From: CAZONC01 sp964581305 | GTDB taxonomy: Archaea > Aenigmatarchaeota > Aenigmatarchaeia > CG10238-14 > SCSR01 | DNA: 15,066 nucleotides | Reading direction: 5' to 3' | Assembly: GCA_964581305.1 (NCBI GenBank) | Contig: CAZONC010000012.1 | Location: 1-15,066, forward strand | Shown: piece after piece, positions 6,290 to 13,100 of the stretch | Layout: every line of letters starts with the position of its first letter | How positions within the stretch are numbered: position 1 is the stretch's first letter | Notes under the pieces: model-generated | Told to the model about the DNA's origin: nothing | Databases searched by the model: none | Seen by the model: only the letters and a program-made list of their open reading frames with translations | Program-made: the position numbers and the translations under genes

Positions 6290-7597
6290 ATGAGATATTA
6301 TACAAATCAATTGAAAGAAATGATCGGGAAAAAAGTCAAGGTTGCTGGATGGGTTCATGATACACGTATTTTGGGAGGGATTTGCTTTTTAATACTGAGA
6401 GACAGCAGGGGCAAGGTTCAGATAACAGCATCAAAGGATAAAGTAAAAGAAAAAATAATGGAAAATATAAAGGCACTTAGACAGGAGGATACAATTATAG
6501 TTGAAGGTAAAGTTGTAAAAAACAAAGCTGCACCTGGTGGACTGGAAATAATTCCATCTTCTATTGAAGTTATAAGCAAATCGGCCACACCTCTACCGCT
6601 CGATCCAAGAGGTATAACAAAAGCAAATTTAGATACACGATTGGACTGGCGTGTTTTGGATTTGCGAAGCGAACGATCATCAGCAATCATTCAAATTCAA
6701 TCAAAGGTTGTAGAAGGAATGGAAGAGTTCTTAAGGAAAAATGGTTTTTTACAGGTTTTCACACCTTGCATAATTGGAGGTATTTCGGAAGGGGGTGCAG
6801 ACGTTTTCCCTGTGGTTTACTTTGATAAACAGGCATTTTTACGCCAAGATCCACAACTTCATAGACAACTGACTATTTTAGCTGGATATGATAAAATATT
6901 TGATTTAGGGCCAAGTTGGCGAGCAGAACCGAGTCATACAACAAAACATCTATGTGAACATCGAGGATGTGCTGTTGAAATGGGTTTTATTAAGGATGAA
7001 CATGATACTATGTCGCTTGAGGAACAACTTGTTGTCGCAGTTTTGAAAAAAATAAAAAAAGAGTGTAAGGAGCAGTTGGAGATTTTGGAAAAAGAAATAA
7101 AAATTCCAAAAACACCATTTCCAGAACTAAGATTTCCGCAACTGTATGATATTTTAGCTGAGTTTGGTAAAAAACTACAGTTTGGTCAAGACTTAGATCG
7201 TGAATCTGAGAAAATATTGGCAAATTATGTTAAAGAAAAATACAAAACAGACTTCTTTTTCGTTAACAGATTTCCATTTAAAGTAAAACCATTTTATGTT
7301 ATGCGCGTGGATGAAACGCCAGAATGGGCAAGGAGTGTTGATCTCTATTTCAAAGATATAGAGCAGTCATCGGGTGGTCAGCGAGAACATAGATATGAAA
7401 AAATTATTTCGCAAATTAGGGAAAAAGGAATTAATCCTGAATCACTAAAATGGTTTACCGAACCTTTTAAATATGGAGCAATCCCCCATGGCGGTTTTAA
7501 TATTGGAATTGAAAGATTTGTAATGGCACTTCTTGATATAAAAAATATAAGAGAAGTTGTTTTGTTTCCAAGAGCGCCTGAAAGATATCTTCCCTAA
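6290..7597 (+). CDS. aspS: Aspartyl-tRNA synthetase, archaeal type, probably non-discriminating (Asp/Asn)
   Basis: A class II synthetase that charges tRNA with aspartate. The 435-residue length is typical of the archaeal/eukaryal form without the bacterial insertion. The N-terminal OB domain (about 1-100) binds the anticodon. The catalytic domain has FLRQDPQLHRQ, motif 2 around GPSWRAEPSHTTKHL with its catalytic Arg, and motif 3 around GGFNIGIERFVMALL. The ending FPRAPERYLP is diagnostic. In the OB domain His23 (GWVH) and Pro82 (NKAAPGG) occupy positions where Asn-discriminating archaeal enzymes carry Trp and Lys; His and Pro there are typical of enzymes that also aspartylate tRNA-Asn. The nearby gatCAB operon and tRNA-Asn fit that reading. 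The stop overlaps the convergent SWIM gene's stop (CTAA 7594-7597). Confidence 0.95.
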   Translation: MRYYTNQLKEMIGKKVKVAGWVHDTRILGGICFLILRDSRGKVQITASKDKVKEKIMENIKALRQEDTIIVEGKVVKNKAAPGGLEIIPSSIEVISKSATPLPLDPRGITKANLDTRLDWRVLDLRSERSSAIIQIQSKVVEGMEEFLRKNGFLQVFTPCIIGGISEGGADVFPVVYFDKQAFLRQDPQLHRQLTILAGYDKIFDLGPSWRAEPSHTTKHLCEHRGCAVEMGFIKDEHDTMSLEEQLVVAVLKKIKKECKEQLEILEKEIKIPKTPFPELRFPQLYDILAEFGKKLQFGQDLDRESEKILANYVKEKYKTDFFFVNRFPFKVKPFYVMRVDETPEWARSVDLYFKDIEQSSGGQREHRYEKIISQIREKGINPESLKWFTEPFKYGAIPHGGFNIGIERFVMALLDIKNIREVVLFPRAPERYLP

Positions 7598-7824
7598 GAT
7601 TTTTTTAAAAATAGTTTTGCTGCAATTATATGCGAACAGTTTTTTTCACTTAAAGTAGAAAATTTGCAATCGCACGACCAACTATTTTTTTCTTTATCAA
7701 AAATTACAGAGTGTGTTTCGGTTTGTCCTATAACTTTAAAATGAATTCTTCGCTCAGTTTCTAAAATGCGATTTACTTTACCCTCGCTTAAAAGTTTTCG
7801 CGCTTTTTTAACTAAAGAATTCAT
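7594..7824 (-). CDS. SWIM zinc-finger small protein
   Basis: A 76-residue protein. Its C-terminal half is a SWIM finger: C51-x-C53, a 9-residue gap, then C63-x-H65, followed by the helix IIAAKLFLK. The N-terminal half starts with a short basic helix (SLVKKARKLLSEGKV) and strands leading to HSVIFDKEKNSWSCDC, the usual lead-in to this finger. SWIM domains bind DNA or proteins; some small archaeal ones partner RadA paralogs, but nothing here shows that specifically. The ATG lies 5 nt after the stop of the preceding gene, so it is probably co-transcribed in the ftsZ group. Function beyond zinc and nucleic-acid or protein binding is unknown. Confidence 0.85.
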   Translation of the reverse strand: MNSLVKKARKLLSEGKVNRILETERRIHFKVIGQTETHSVIFDKEKNSWSCDCKFSTLSEKNCSHIIAAKLFLKKS

Positions 7825-7829
7825 AATAT

Positions 7830-8024
7830 TTATTTAATCTCTTTGATTAAACTAAATGGAATATAAATATCGCAACCATGGTATGTTCGTATATGAATGG
7901 CACGTTCTATTTTCGAGTTGTTAATTATGCGACCTTTAATTTCGACGCAATTTTTAGTATAAATAGTAACAATATTTTTTTCACCATATTTTTCACACAT
8001 TTTTAGCATTTCCTCTTGGATCAT
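7830..8024 (-). CDS. Small Sm/SH3-barrel-like protein of unknown function
   Basis: A 64-residue protein with an N-terminal helix (IQEEMLKMCEKYG). Strands follow: IVTIYTKN, VEIKGRIINN, AIHIRTYHG, CDIYIPFSLIKEI. Helix then small beta-barrel, with the V-E-I-K-G-R-I-I pattern, resembles Sm-like RNA-binding proteins. I see no diagnostic Sm2 motif, so this is a fold guess only. A GTG at 8036 extends the frame, but ATG 8024 is preferred because GGTGAG lies at a proper distance upstream, the same ribosome site used elsewhere in the window. It lies between the acidic microprotein and the SWIM gene in the ftsZ group. Confidence 0.75.
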   Translation of the reverse strand: MIQEEMLKMCEKYGEKNIVTIYTKNCVEIKGRIINNSKIERAIHIRTYHGCDIYIPFSLIKEIK

Positions 8025-8065
8025 TAGTCTCACCACTAAATAAAAAAGAAAAAAAGAGGGAAGAG

Positions 8066-8125
8066 CTAAAATTCCTCTTCCTCTTCTTCTTCATCCGCTA
8101 AGGGGTCCCAAATATTTTCATCCAT
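8066..8125 (-). CDS. Putative 19-residue acidic microprotein downstream of ftsZ
   Basis: The frame encodes MDENIWDPLADEEEEEEEF followed by TAG. Its ATG is 11 nt after the ftsZ stop. GGTGA (8129-8133) sits three bases before the ATG, which is the correct register for the archaeal anti-SD and matches the sites of gatC and the 8024 gene. A string of seven Glu codons mixing GAA and GAG, and a clean stop, argue for selection on the peptide rather than chance. No family is recognised. An acidic tail after an amphipathic WDPL segment could bind a basic partner, possibly a division protein, but that is speculation. It could also be only a spacer or leader. Confidence 0.5.
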   Translation of the reverse strand: MDENIWDPLADEEEEEEEF

Positions 8126-8136
8126 ATTTCACCAAC

Positions 8137-9294
8137 CTACCTTATTATGTCAATCCCTAGTGTTTCGCTAACTTCTCTAACCACTGGTCTTTCGTATGTA
8201 ACTGGTCCCAAAATGTACGGGGACTTTACACCTGTCATTATTACTATAACTTGCACCTTTCCCTCGAATTCTGGCAATATTCTTGCTCCCCAGAACACTT
8301 GTGCTGATGGATCTAGGTGTTGTGCCACTATTTCACCTATTGTGTTTACTTCATCCAACCTTAGATCTGGTCCACCTGTTATGTGTACTAATGCACCTGT
8401 TGCACCTGTGTAATCAACCTCCAACAAAGGATTTGTCAGTGCCTTCATAACTGCATCCCTTGCTCTATCACTACTATTAGATTCAGCTACACCTATTGCT
8501 GCAACTCCACCTGAGCGCATAACTGCTCGTACATCGGCATAGTCAAGATTTACTAGAGATGGTAGTGTTATTGTTTCTGTTATTCCCTTTATCATACTTG
8601 CTACTAGCTCATCAGCTACTGCAAATGCTTGCTGTATAGATAGATTTCCTGCATACTTTAGTAACTTGTCATTCTCTATAACGATCACTGTATCGCATAC
8701 TTGTCGAAGTGCTGCTAAACCATCTTCTGCCTTTGTTATTCTTGCTCCCTCTACTTTAAATGGCATAGTAACAACTGCAATTACCAGCGCACCCATGCTT
8801 TTTGCTATTTCACAAACAACTGGTATGGAACCTGTTCCTGTTCCTTTTCCAAGTCCAGCTATAGCAAAAACAAGGTCTGCACCCTCTAAAACCTCTTTTA
8901 TTTCATTCCTCGATTCTTCTGCACACTTTCGTCCAATTTCTGGATATCCTCCACATCCAAGTCCTTTTGTCAGTTCCTTTCCGATTAATATTTTTTTATC
9001 TGCTTTACCAACTGCAAGAGCCTTTGCATCTGAATTTAGAGAAACTGTCATTGCACCTTCAATTCCCATTTCTGTCAATCTGGTAACTGTATTTTGTCCT
9101 GCACCACCGCATCCCACAACAACTATTTTTGCTTTCTTCACTGAAAATCCAAATTCCTGTTCAGCAAGTTTGTAGTAGTCGACACTGCTAAATGTTGCTC
9201 CTGATGTTGGTTCTATTTTAAATCTTGTGGTTGGTGAATCGTCACCTAAACTCTTTCTCAGAGCGCTCTTTACAATCGAATCCATTTGGCCCAT
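8137..9294 (-). CDS. ftsZ: Cell division protein FtsZ with altered tubulin signature
   Basis: The tubulin-like GTPase that polymerises into the division ring. The 385-residue protein has a ~50-residue N-terminal extension, then the Rossmann-like GTPase core with VVGCGGAGQNTV (about 59-70). The signature loop reads GKGTGTG at 149-155, where nearly all FtsZ proteins have GGGTGTG; codon AAA (Lys150) replaces the middle Gly. The T7 loop NLDYADV (249-255) keeps the catalytic Asp residues, so GTP hydrolysis at subunit interfaces should be possible. The C-terminal domain ends with a short tail (LGIDIIR), the kind of conserved archaeal tip that contacts partners such as SepF. ATG 9294 has a strong GGAGG site eight bases upstream. 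First gene of the ftsZ-microprotein-barrel-SWIM group. Confidence 0.96.
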   Translation of the reverse strand: MGQMDSIVKSALRKSLGDDSPTTRFKIEPTSGATFSSVDYYKLAEQEFGFSVKKAKIVVVGCGGAGQNTVTRLTEMGIEGAMTVSLNSDAKALAVGKADKKILIGKELTKGLGCGGYPEIGRKCAEESRNEIKEVLEGADLVFAIAGLGKGTGTGSIPVVCEIAKSMGALVIAVVTMPFKVEGARITKAEDGLAALRQVCDTVIVIENDKLLKYAGNLSIQQAFAVADELVASMIKGITETITLPSLVNLDYADVRAVMRSGGVAAIGVAESNSSDRARDAVMKALTNPLLEVDYTGATGALVHITGGPDLRLDEVNTIGEIVAQHLDPSAQVFWGARILPEFEGKVQVIVIMTGVKSPYILGPVTYERPVVREVSETLGIDIIR

Positions 9295-9302
9295 TTTTTC
9301 TT

Positions 9303-9307
9303 CCTCC
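9303..9307 (-). promoter_or_regulatory. Ribosome binding site of ftsZ (GGAGG)
   Basis: On the minus strand GGAGG ends eight bases before ATG 9294. It is the strongest Shine-Dalgarno in the window and decides the start of ftsZ over the alternative ATG three codons downstream. Confidence 0.8.
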
Positions 9308-9579
9308 TATTTTTTGCAAAATATATTTTCTTAAATCGAAAACCTTTATTTAAGGTCTCGACTCATTTCTTTTTAGGAGAAATAGAGCTAACTGTACCCA
9401 AAATTTGCCCAAAAAAACAGTTAGTTTTAAAGCCCAAATATTTCTTAGTCCTTTATTAGCCTAATTTAAAGTTTTTTAAGAGCTATTTAAAAGATTTTGT
9501 GTTAGTCATTCTATATTTTGTAGTCGATATTTTTTGCAAAATTTCAGAAAAAATTTGGAAAATTTAGCACTGAAAAATA

Positions 9580-9592
9580 ATATAAATTAAAA
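9580..9592 (+). promoter_or_regulatory. Candidate TATA box of tRNA-Asn
   Basis: ATATAAATTAAAA is centred about 26 bp before the first base of tRNA-Asn (9611), the standard archaeal spacing, with an A-rich element (GAAAAATA) just upstream that could serve TFB. Inferred from position and composition. Confidence 0.5.
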
Positions 9593-9610
9593 ATCGTATC
9601 AAAATTATAT

Positions 9611-9683
9611 GCCTCGGTAGCTCAGTAGGTAGAGCGCCCGGCTGTTAACCGGAAGGTCGCCGGTTCGAGTCCGGCCCGAGGCG
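9611..9683 (+). tRNA. tRNA-Asn (GTT)
   Basis: A complete cloverleaf of 73 nt without CCA. Acceptor GCCTCGG pairs with CCGAGGC, the D arm contains GCTC/GAGC, the anticodon loop CTGTTAA gives anticodon GTT (9644-9646), and the T arm is GCCGG-TTCGAGT-CCGGC. The discriminator is G. The outermost anticodon-stem pair is C-A (9637/9653), a small irregularity. No intron is present. With the neighbouring gatCAB and a likely non-discriminating AspRS, it is probably charged first with Asp and then amidated to Asn. Confidence 0.97.
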
Positions 9684-9689
9684 CTTATA

Positions 9690-9695
9690 TTTTTT
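9690..9695 (+). terminator. T-tract terminator after tRNA-Asn
   Basis: A run of six T residues starts seven bases after the tRNA 3' end, the usual signal for archaeal RNA polymerase release. It lies before the convergent gatB stop at 9709. Confidence 0.5.
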
Positions 9696-9708
9696 CTATT
9701 GAAGGCAT

Positions 9709-11106
9709 CTAAATTAAACTTTTGATTATCTCTCGCACAATTTTTGGATCTACCCTTTTCTCCATTTTCATTAGTACCTGACCAACCAAAAATTCAAGTG
9801 CTTTCTCCTTTCCAGCACGATAATCTGCAACTGCCTTTTTATTTTTCTCAAGAATCTCTTTTACAATCTTTTCCAGAATTCTGCGATCTTTTATCATTAC
9901 CAGCTTTCGCTCCTTCACAATTTTTGCTGGACTTTTGCCAGTTGGAACGTATTCTTTTATTATTTCCTTTGCCAGCGCCTCGCTAATTACCTTTCTATCT
10001 ATCATTTTGAGAAGCTGAACAAAATCTTTCGGCTTGACCTTTGATTCACGAATTGTAATCTTATTCCAGTTTAGACATTTTAATAAATCGGTAACAATCC
10101 ATCTTGCCAATTTTTTTCTATCTGCATAAATTTTTGCACAATTCTCAAAAAAGTCTGCCAAGGCCTTATCGGTATAAACAATAATATTTGCTTGTTCCGC
10201 AGGAATACCATATTTTTTAATTAGTCTTTTTACTCGTGCATCAGGCAGTTCTGGCATAGATATGCTTTTTATCCATTTCTGTGTAATCTCTATTTTTGTT
10301 AAATCGGGATCGAAAATATAACCATAATCTTCCTCAAATTCTTTTTTTCTTAAACTAACTGTTACACGTCTTTCTTCATCGAAATGTCTTGTCTCGCGTT
10401 CGACTTTTTGTCCAAGTCGTATTAAATTTGCTTGTCGCACAATTTCATAATCAAGTGCCTTTTGCACATTTGCAAATCCTGTTATATTTTTTATTTCAGT
10501 TCTTGCTCCCCCATCCAAGCTAATATTTGCATCCACACGTAGGGATGCCTCTTTGCTTGGATTGAAAATCTCTAGATGTGCAAGAATAGATGAAAGCTTG
10601 AATAAAAATTCTCTTACTTCCTTTGTATTGCTGAAGTCTGGTTCAGTTACAATTTCCAACAAAGGAATTCCTGCACGATTATAGTCTATTAAAACATATT
10701 GAGAGGTGGTAATGTCACCTCCAACATGAATAAGCTTTGCCGGATCTTCCTCTATATGAATTCGTTTAATTCGAATTTTTTTACTACTAATTTCTAAATA
10801 GCCATTTTCAGCTAAAGGAATTTCATATTGTGAGATTTGATAATTTTTTGCCATATCAGGATAGAAATAGCTCTTGCGTGAAAAAAATATTTCTGGATTG
10901 ATTTTGCAATTCAGTGCCCGTGCAGCAAGAATTGCATTTTCTATAACTTTTTTATTAACTTTTGGTTTTGAGCCAGGAAAACCTAAACAAATAGGGCAAA
11001 CCAAAGTATTTGGTTCTTTTCCCTCATAATCTGTTGGACAGCTACAAAAAAGCTTTGACTTACTTAGCATATGGACATGAATTTCCAAACCAATTACAGC
11101 TCTCAT
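9709..11106 (-). CDS. gatB: Asp/Glu-tRNA amidotransferase subunit B (GatB)
   Basis: The GatCAB subunit that binds mischarged tRNA and activates the aminoacyl carboxylate with ATP before amidation. The 465-residue length is normal. The start, MRAVIGLEIHVHMLSKSKLF, is diagnostic. A zinc site follows with C21-x-C23 and C37-x2-C40, then the cradle motif SRKSYFYPDMAKNYQISQYEIP. EASLRVDANISL and GARTEIKNITGF are also family hallmarks. The C-terminal helical and YqeY-like tail domain (about 290-465) contacts the tRNA elbow. ATG 11106 overlaps the gatA stop (ATGA), so translation is coupled. The gene ends 25 bp from the convergent tRNA-Asn, so read-through transcripts could be antisense to that tRNA. 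Confidence 0.97.
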   Translation of the reverse strand: MRAVIGLEIHVHMLSKSKLFCSCPTDYEGKEPNTLVCPICLGFPGSKPKVNKKVIENAILAARALNCKINPEIFFSRKSYFYPDMAKNYQISQYEIPLAENGYLEISSKKIRIKRIHIEEDPAKLIHVGGDITTSQYVLIDYNRAGIPLLEIVTEPDFSNTKEVREFLFKLSSILAHLEIFNPSKEASLRVDANISLDGGARTEIKNITGFANVQKALDYEIVRQANLIRLGQKVERETRHFDEERRVTVSLRKKEFEEDYGYIFDPDLTKIEITQKWIKSISMPELPDARVKRLIKKYGIPAEQANIIVYTDKALADFFENCAKIYADRKKLARWIVTDLLKCLNWNKITIRESKVKPKDFVQLLKMIDRKVISEALAKEIIKEYVPTGKSPAKIVKERKLVMIKDRRILEKIVKEILEKNKKAVADYRAGKEKALEFLVGQVLMKMEKRVDPKIVREIIKSLI

Positions 11107-12428
11107 TTTATCGCCTCGTATGTATATGCGGCTTGAATAGCATTTCGCTCTTGTAAATGATCGGCCATTATATGTAAGCCGACAGGTAGCTTACCAACAA
11201 AACCACAAGGTAAAGAAATCATTGGAATTCCTGCTAAATTAGGAGCTACGGTCAAAATATCCATCATATAAACTTCAATCGGTTCAAGCTTTGCTATTTC
11301 ATCAAATCTCGGAGGTAAAATTGGCATTGTTGGTGCAACAATTACATCAAAATTTTTGAAAACTCTTTTGAAATCCTCTATAACTTTTGTTCTTACTTTT
11401 AGCGCTTTTAGATAATAAGCATCTCTAAAACCTGCCATCCTAGCATATGTACCAAGTATGATTCGCCTTTTTGCTTCCTGACCAAATGCCTTTCCTCGAA
11501 CTTCAGAAAAATATTCATCAAAATTTCCTTTAAGCTCTGGTTGAAAGCCGTATCTTATTCCACAGAATTTTGCCAGATTCGTTGAGGCCTCGGCCATTGC
11601 AATCAAATAATAAGAAGGTAGAGCATAGGATGTGTGGGGAAGTGAAATCTCTTGATATCTCATTCCTTCACTTTCCATTTTCTTTATAGCCTGCCACACA
11701 CTCTTTTCAATTTTCTCATCAATTCCAGTAAAATATTCCTTTGGTACAGCAACTCGCATTTTAAAATTTTCCTTGCAATATTTTGTAAAATCTTCTTGTG
11801 GAACATTTAGACTAGTTGAGTCGCGTTCGTCATAACCAGCAATTACAGAAAGCAATAATGCAGCATCACGAACATTTTTTGCCATAACACCAATTTTATC
11901 TAGACTATTGGCATAATCGATTAGCCCCCATCTACTTACTCGACCATAGGTTGGCGTTAATCCAACAACACCGCAAAAAGCTGCTGGACAGGATATCGAG
12001 CCACCTGTGGATTCGGCAATAGCTATATGTGGAAAATCGGCTAGCTGAGTTATACAGCCAGCACCACCAGAACTTCCTCCACACACACGTTCCTTATCAA
12101 AAGGATTTTTTGGGATAACAAAGGAGTTTGTGCAAAAAGAACCAAATCCAAATTCATCCATTGCCGTTTTACCAAGAATAATTCCACCTTCGGCTTTTAC
12201 TTTTTCTATGCAAGTTGCATCAAATGGTGGAACATATCCTCTCAGTATTTGTGAGCCGGCTGTTGATTCCAAACCCTTTGTACAGATATTGTCTTTAACA
12301 GAAATCATTATACCAGACAACCTTCCTCGCGATCTTGGTTTTTCCAATTTTTCAGGTAGTGTAACAAAAGGGGAGTATTCCTTTTGTATAGCCTTTGCCT
12401 TTTCCAATATCTTTTGCAAATCTATCAT
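11103..12428 (-). CDS. gatA: Asp/Glu-tRNA amidotransferase subunit A (GatA), glutaminase
   Basis: The amidase-signature subunit that releases ammonia from glutamine for GatB. The 441-residue protein keeps the catalytic triad Lys45 (SVKDN), cis-Ser120 (CGGSSGG) and nucleophile Ser144 (TGGSI). The surrounding signature differs from the usual GSDTGGSIRxPA: here it reads AESTGGSISCPA, so the conserved Asp before the nucleophile and the Arg after it are both Ser. AAFCGVVGLTPTYGRVSRWG then follows the family exactly. It overlaps gatC by 4 bp upstream and gatB by 4 bp downstream (ATGA), forming one coupled operon. No GatD/GatE genes are seen here. The protein is probably active, though its glutamine pocket may be unusual. 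Confidence 0.96.
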   Translation of the reverse strand: MIDLQKILEKAKAIQKEYSPFVTLPEKLEKPRSRGRLSGIMISVKDNICTKGLESTAGSQILRGYVPPFDATCIEKVKAEGGIILGKTAMDEFGFGSFCTNSFVIPKNPFDKERVCGGSSGGAGCITQLADFPHIAIAESTGGSISCPAAFCGVVGLTPTYGRVSRWGLIDYANSLDKIGVMAKNVRDAALLLSVIAGYDERDSTSLNVPQEDFTKYCKENFKMRVAVPKEYFTGIDEKIEKSVWQAIKKMESEGMRYQEISLPHTSYALPSYYLIAMAEASTNLAKFCGIRYGFQPELKGNFDEYFSEVRGKAFGQEAKRRIILGTYARMAGFRDAYYLKALKVRTKVIEDFKRVFKNFDVIVAPTMPILPPRFDEIAKLEPIEVYMMDILTVAPNLAGIPMISLPCGFVGKLPVGLHIMADHLQERNAIQAAYTYEAIK

Positions 12429-12712
12429 ACTATCCTCGGTCCTTTAAAATAGTTTTTCTCTTTATGTCGTGCATTGGCCAGTGGCTGCCATTTCCAGACT
12501 TTTGGCTCATCCTCTCGCATTACATTTTTAAACTCGAGCGGATGGAATGAAGGTCTTGTATCAGAAGTATCTACTTCATCAATTTTTCTAAAAGCGGATA
12601 AAATATCTTCCAGTTCTTTTACAAACTTTTCCTTTTCTTCATTGCTTAGTGCAAGCCGCGCTATTTTACAAACATGCTCTATAAGCTCTTTGTCAATTTT
12701 CCAGTACTCCAT
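12425..12712 (-). CDS. gatC: Asp/Glu-tRNA amidotransferase subunit C (GatC)
   Basis: The small clamp subunit that wraps around GatA and GatB to stabilise the complex. The 95-residue protein has the N-terminal helical pair (KELIEHVCKIARLALSNEE) and FVKELEDILSAFRKIDEVDT, then the extended tail containing MREDEP, all typical. ATG 12712 is chosen over the GTG one codon upstream because GGTGA lies four bases before it. It is the first gene of gatC-gatA-gatB and overlaps gatA by 4 bp. It is transcribed away from the small hypothetical gene at 12784 from a shared AT-rich region. Confidence 0.93.
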   Translation of the reverse strand: MEYWKIDKELIEHVCKIARLALSNEEKEKFVKELEDILSAFRKIDEVDTSDTRPSFHPLEFKNVMREDEPKVWKWQPLANARHKEKNYFKGPRIV

Positions 12713-12753
12713 CACTTCACCACTAATAGAAATTGTGCTTGAAAATAATAAAA

Positions 12754-12762
12754 CTTAAATAG
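12754..12762. promoter_or_regulatory. Candidate bidirectional TATA element between gatC and the gene at 12784
   Basis: CTTAAATAG reads CTATTTAAG on the minus strand. Its centre is 26 bp before ATG 12784, predicting a leaderless plus-strand message. It is 26 bp from about 12732 on the other side, leaving a ~19-nt gatC leader that contains the GGTGA site. One element may serve both genes, as between tbp and RNase HII. Confidence 0.45.
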
Positions 12763-12783
12763 TTTAATTTTATTCCTGCAATT

Positions 12784-12993
12784 ATGGGAACTGTGGAAAA
12801 GAAATTGGCAGAACTGGAAAAAGAGAGTGAAAAAGTTAAGAATTATACAAGTGCTTTTCTCAGAGGTATGAAAATTGGAAAAATGCTAGCAAAAACTGAT
12901 GTAGAGGATCTTGCGCTATTTCTAGGTGCAATCTATGGATATCTTATTGAAAATGCAGAAAAAGAAAAAATAAGATATCGGAAAAAATACTAA
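12784..12993 (+). CDS. Hypothetical 69-residue helical protein
   Basis: I do not recognise this protein. The N-terminal ~20 residues (MGTVEKKLAELEKESEKVK) are a charged, coiled-coil-like helix. The middle (TSAFLRGMKIGKMLAKTD) is amphipathic. DLALFLGAIYGYLIENAEKEK is a second helix, and the tail is basic (IRYRKKY). There is no signal peptide, zinc site or enzyme motif. The leaderless-type start 26 bp after a TATA-like box, and a clean frame in a compact genome, support a real gene. It is divergent from gatC and lies 32 bp before tRNA-Arg. Confidence 0.7.
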   Translation: MGTVEKKLAELEKESEKVKNYTSAFLRGMKIGKMLAKTDVEDLALFLGAIYGYLIENAEKEKIRYRKKY

Positions 12994-13025
12994 ATTTTCT
13001 TATTTTTCAGATTCTAATTAATTTA

Positions 13026-13100
13026 GGGCTCGTAGCACAACTTGGATAGTGCACCTGGCTTCGGACCAGGAGGTTGAGGGTTCAAATCCCTCCGAGCCCA
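13026..13100 (+). tRNA. tRNA-Arg (TCG)
   Basis: A complete 75-nt cloverleaf with no encoded CCA. Acceptor GGGCTCG pairs with CGAGCCC and the discriminator is A. The D stem is GCAC/GTGC, the anticodon stem CCTGG/CCAGG with loop CTTCGGA giving anticodon TCG (13061-13063), and the T arm GAGGG-TTCAAAT-CCCTC. No intron. Its 3' end directly abuts the stop of the convergent PLD-like gene, leaving no spacer. Confidence 0.97.

Larger units (their letters stand above)
9295..9610. promoter_or_regulatory. Divergent intergenic region between ftsZ and tRNA-Asn
   Basis: A 316-bp very AT-rich stretch with no plausible gene. It should hold the ftsZ promoter; a possible minus-strand TATA element is CTTAAATAAAGG around 9343-9354, upstream of the GGAGG site. 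It also holds the tRNA-Asn promoter. An inverted repeat, CTAACTGT (9388-9395) and ACAGTTAG (9417-9424), is present, extendable to about 12 pairs in RNA with G-U pairs and enclosing a 21-nt loop. Its role is unknown. Confidence 0.4.

Noticed and set aside
720..7597. Shared CTAA at both convergent gene ends (720-723 and 7594-7597) as a regulatory motif
   Set aside because: Two occurrences of a 4-base overlap of TAG and TAA stops are expected in a compact genome; no further sequence is shared.
8666..9175. A 169-codon plus-strand frame opposite ftsZ
   Set aside because: It is antisense to the conserved GTPase domain; the Pro/Ser-rich product is a codon-bias artefact.
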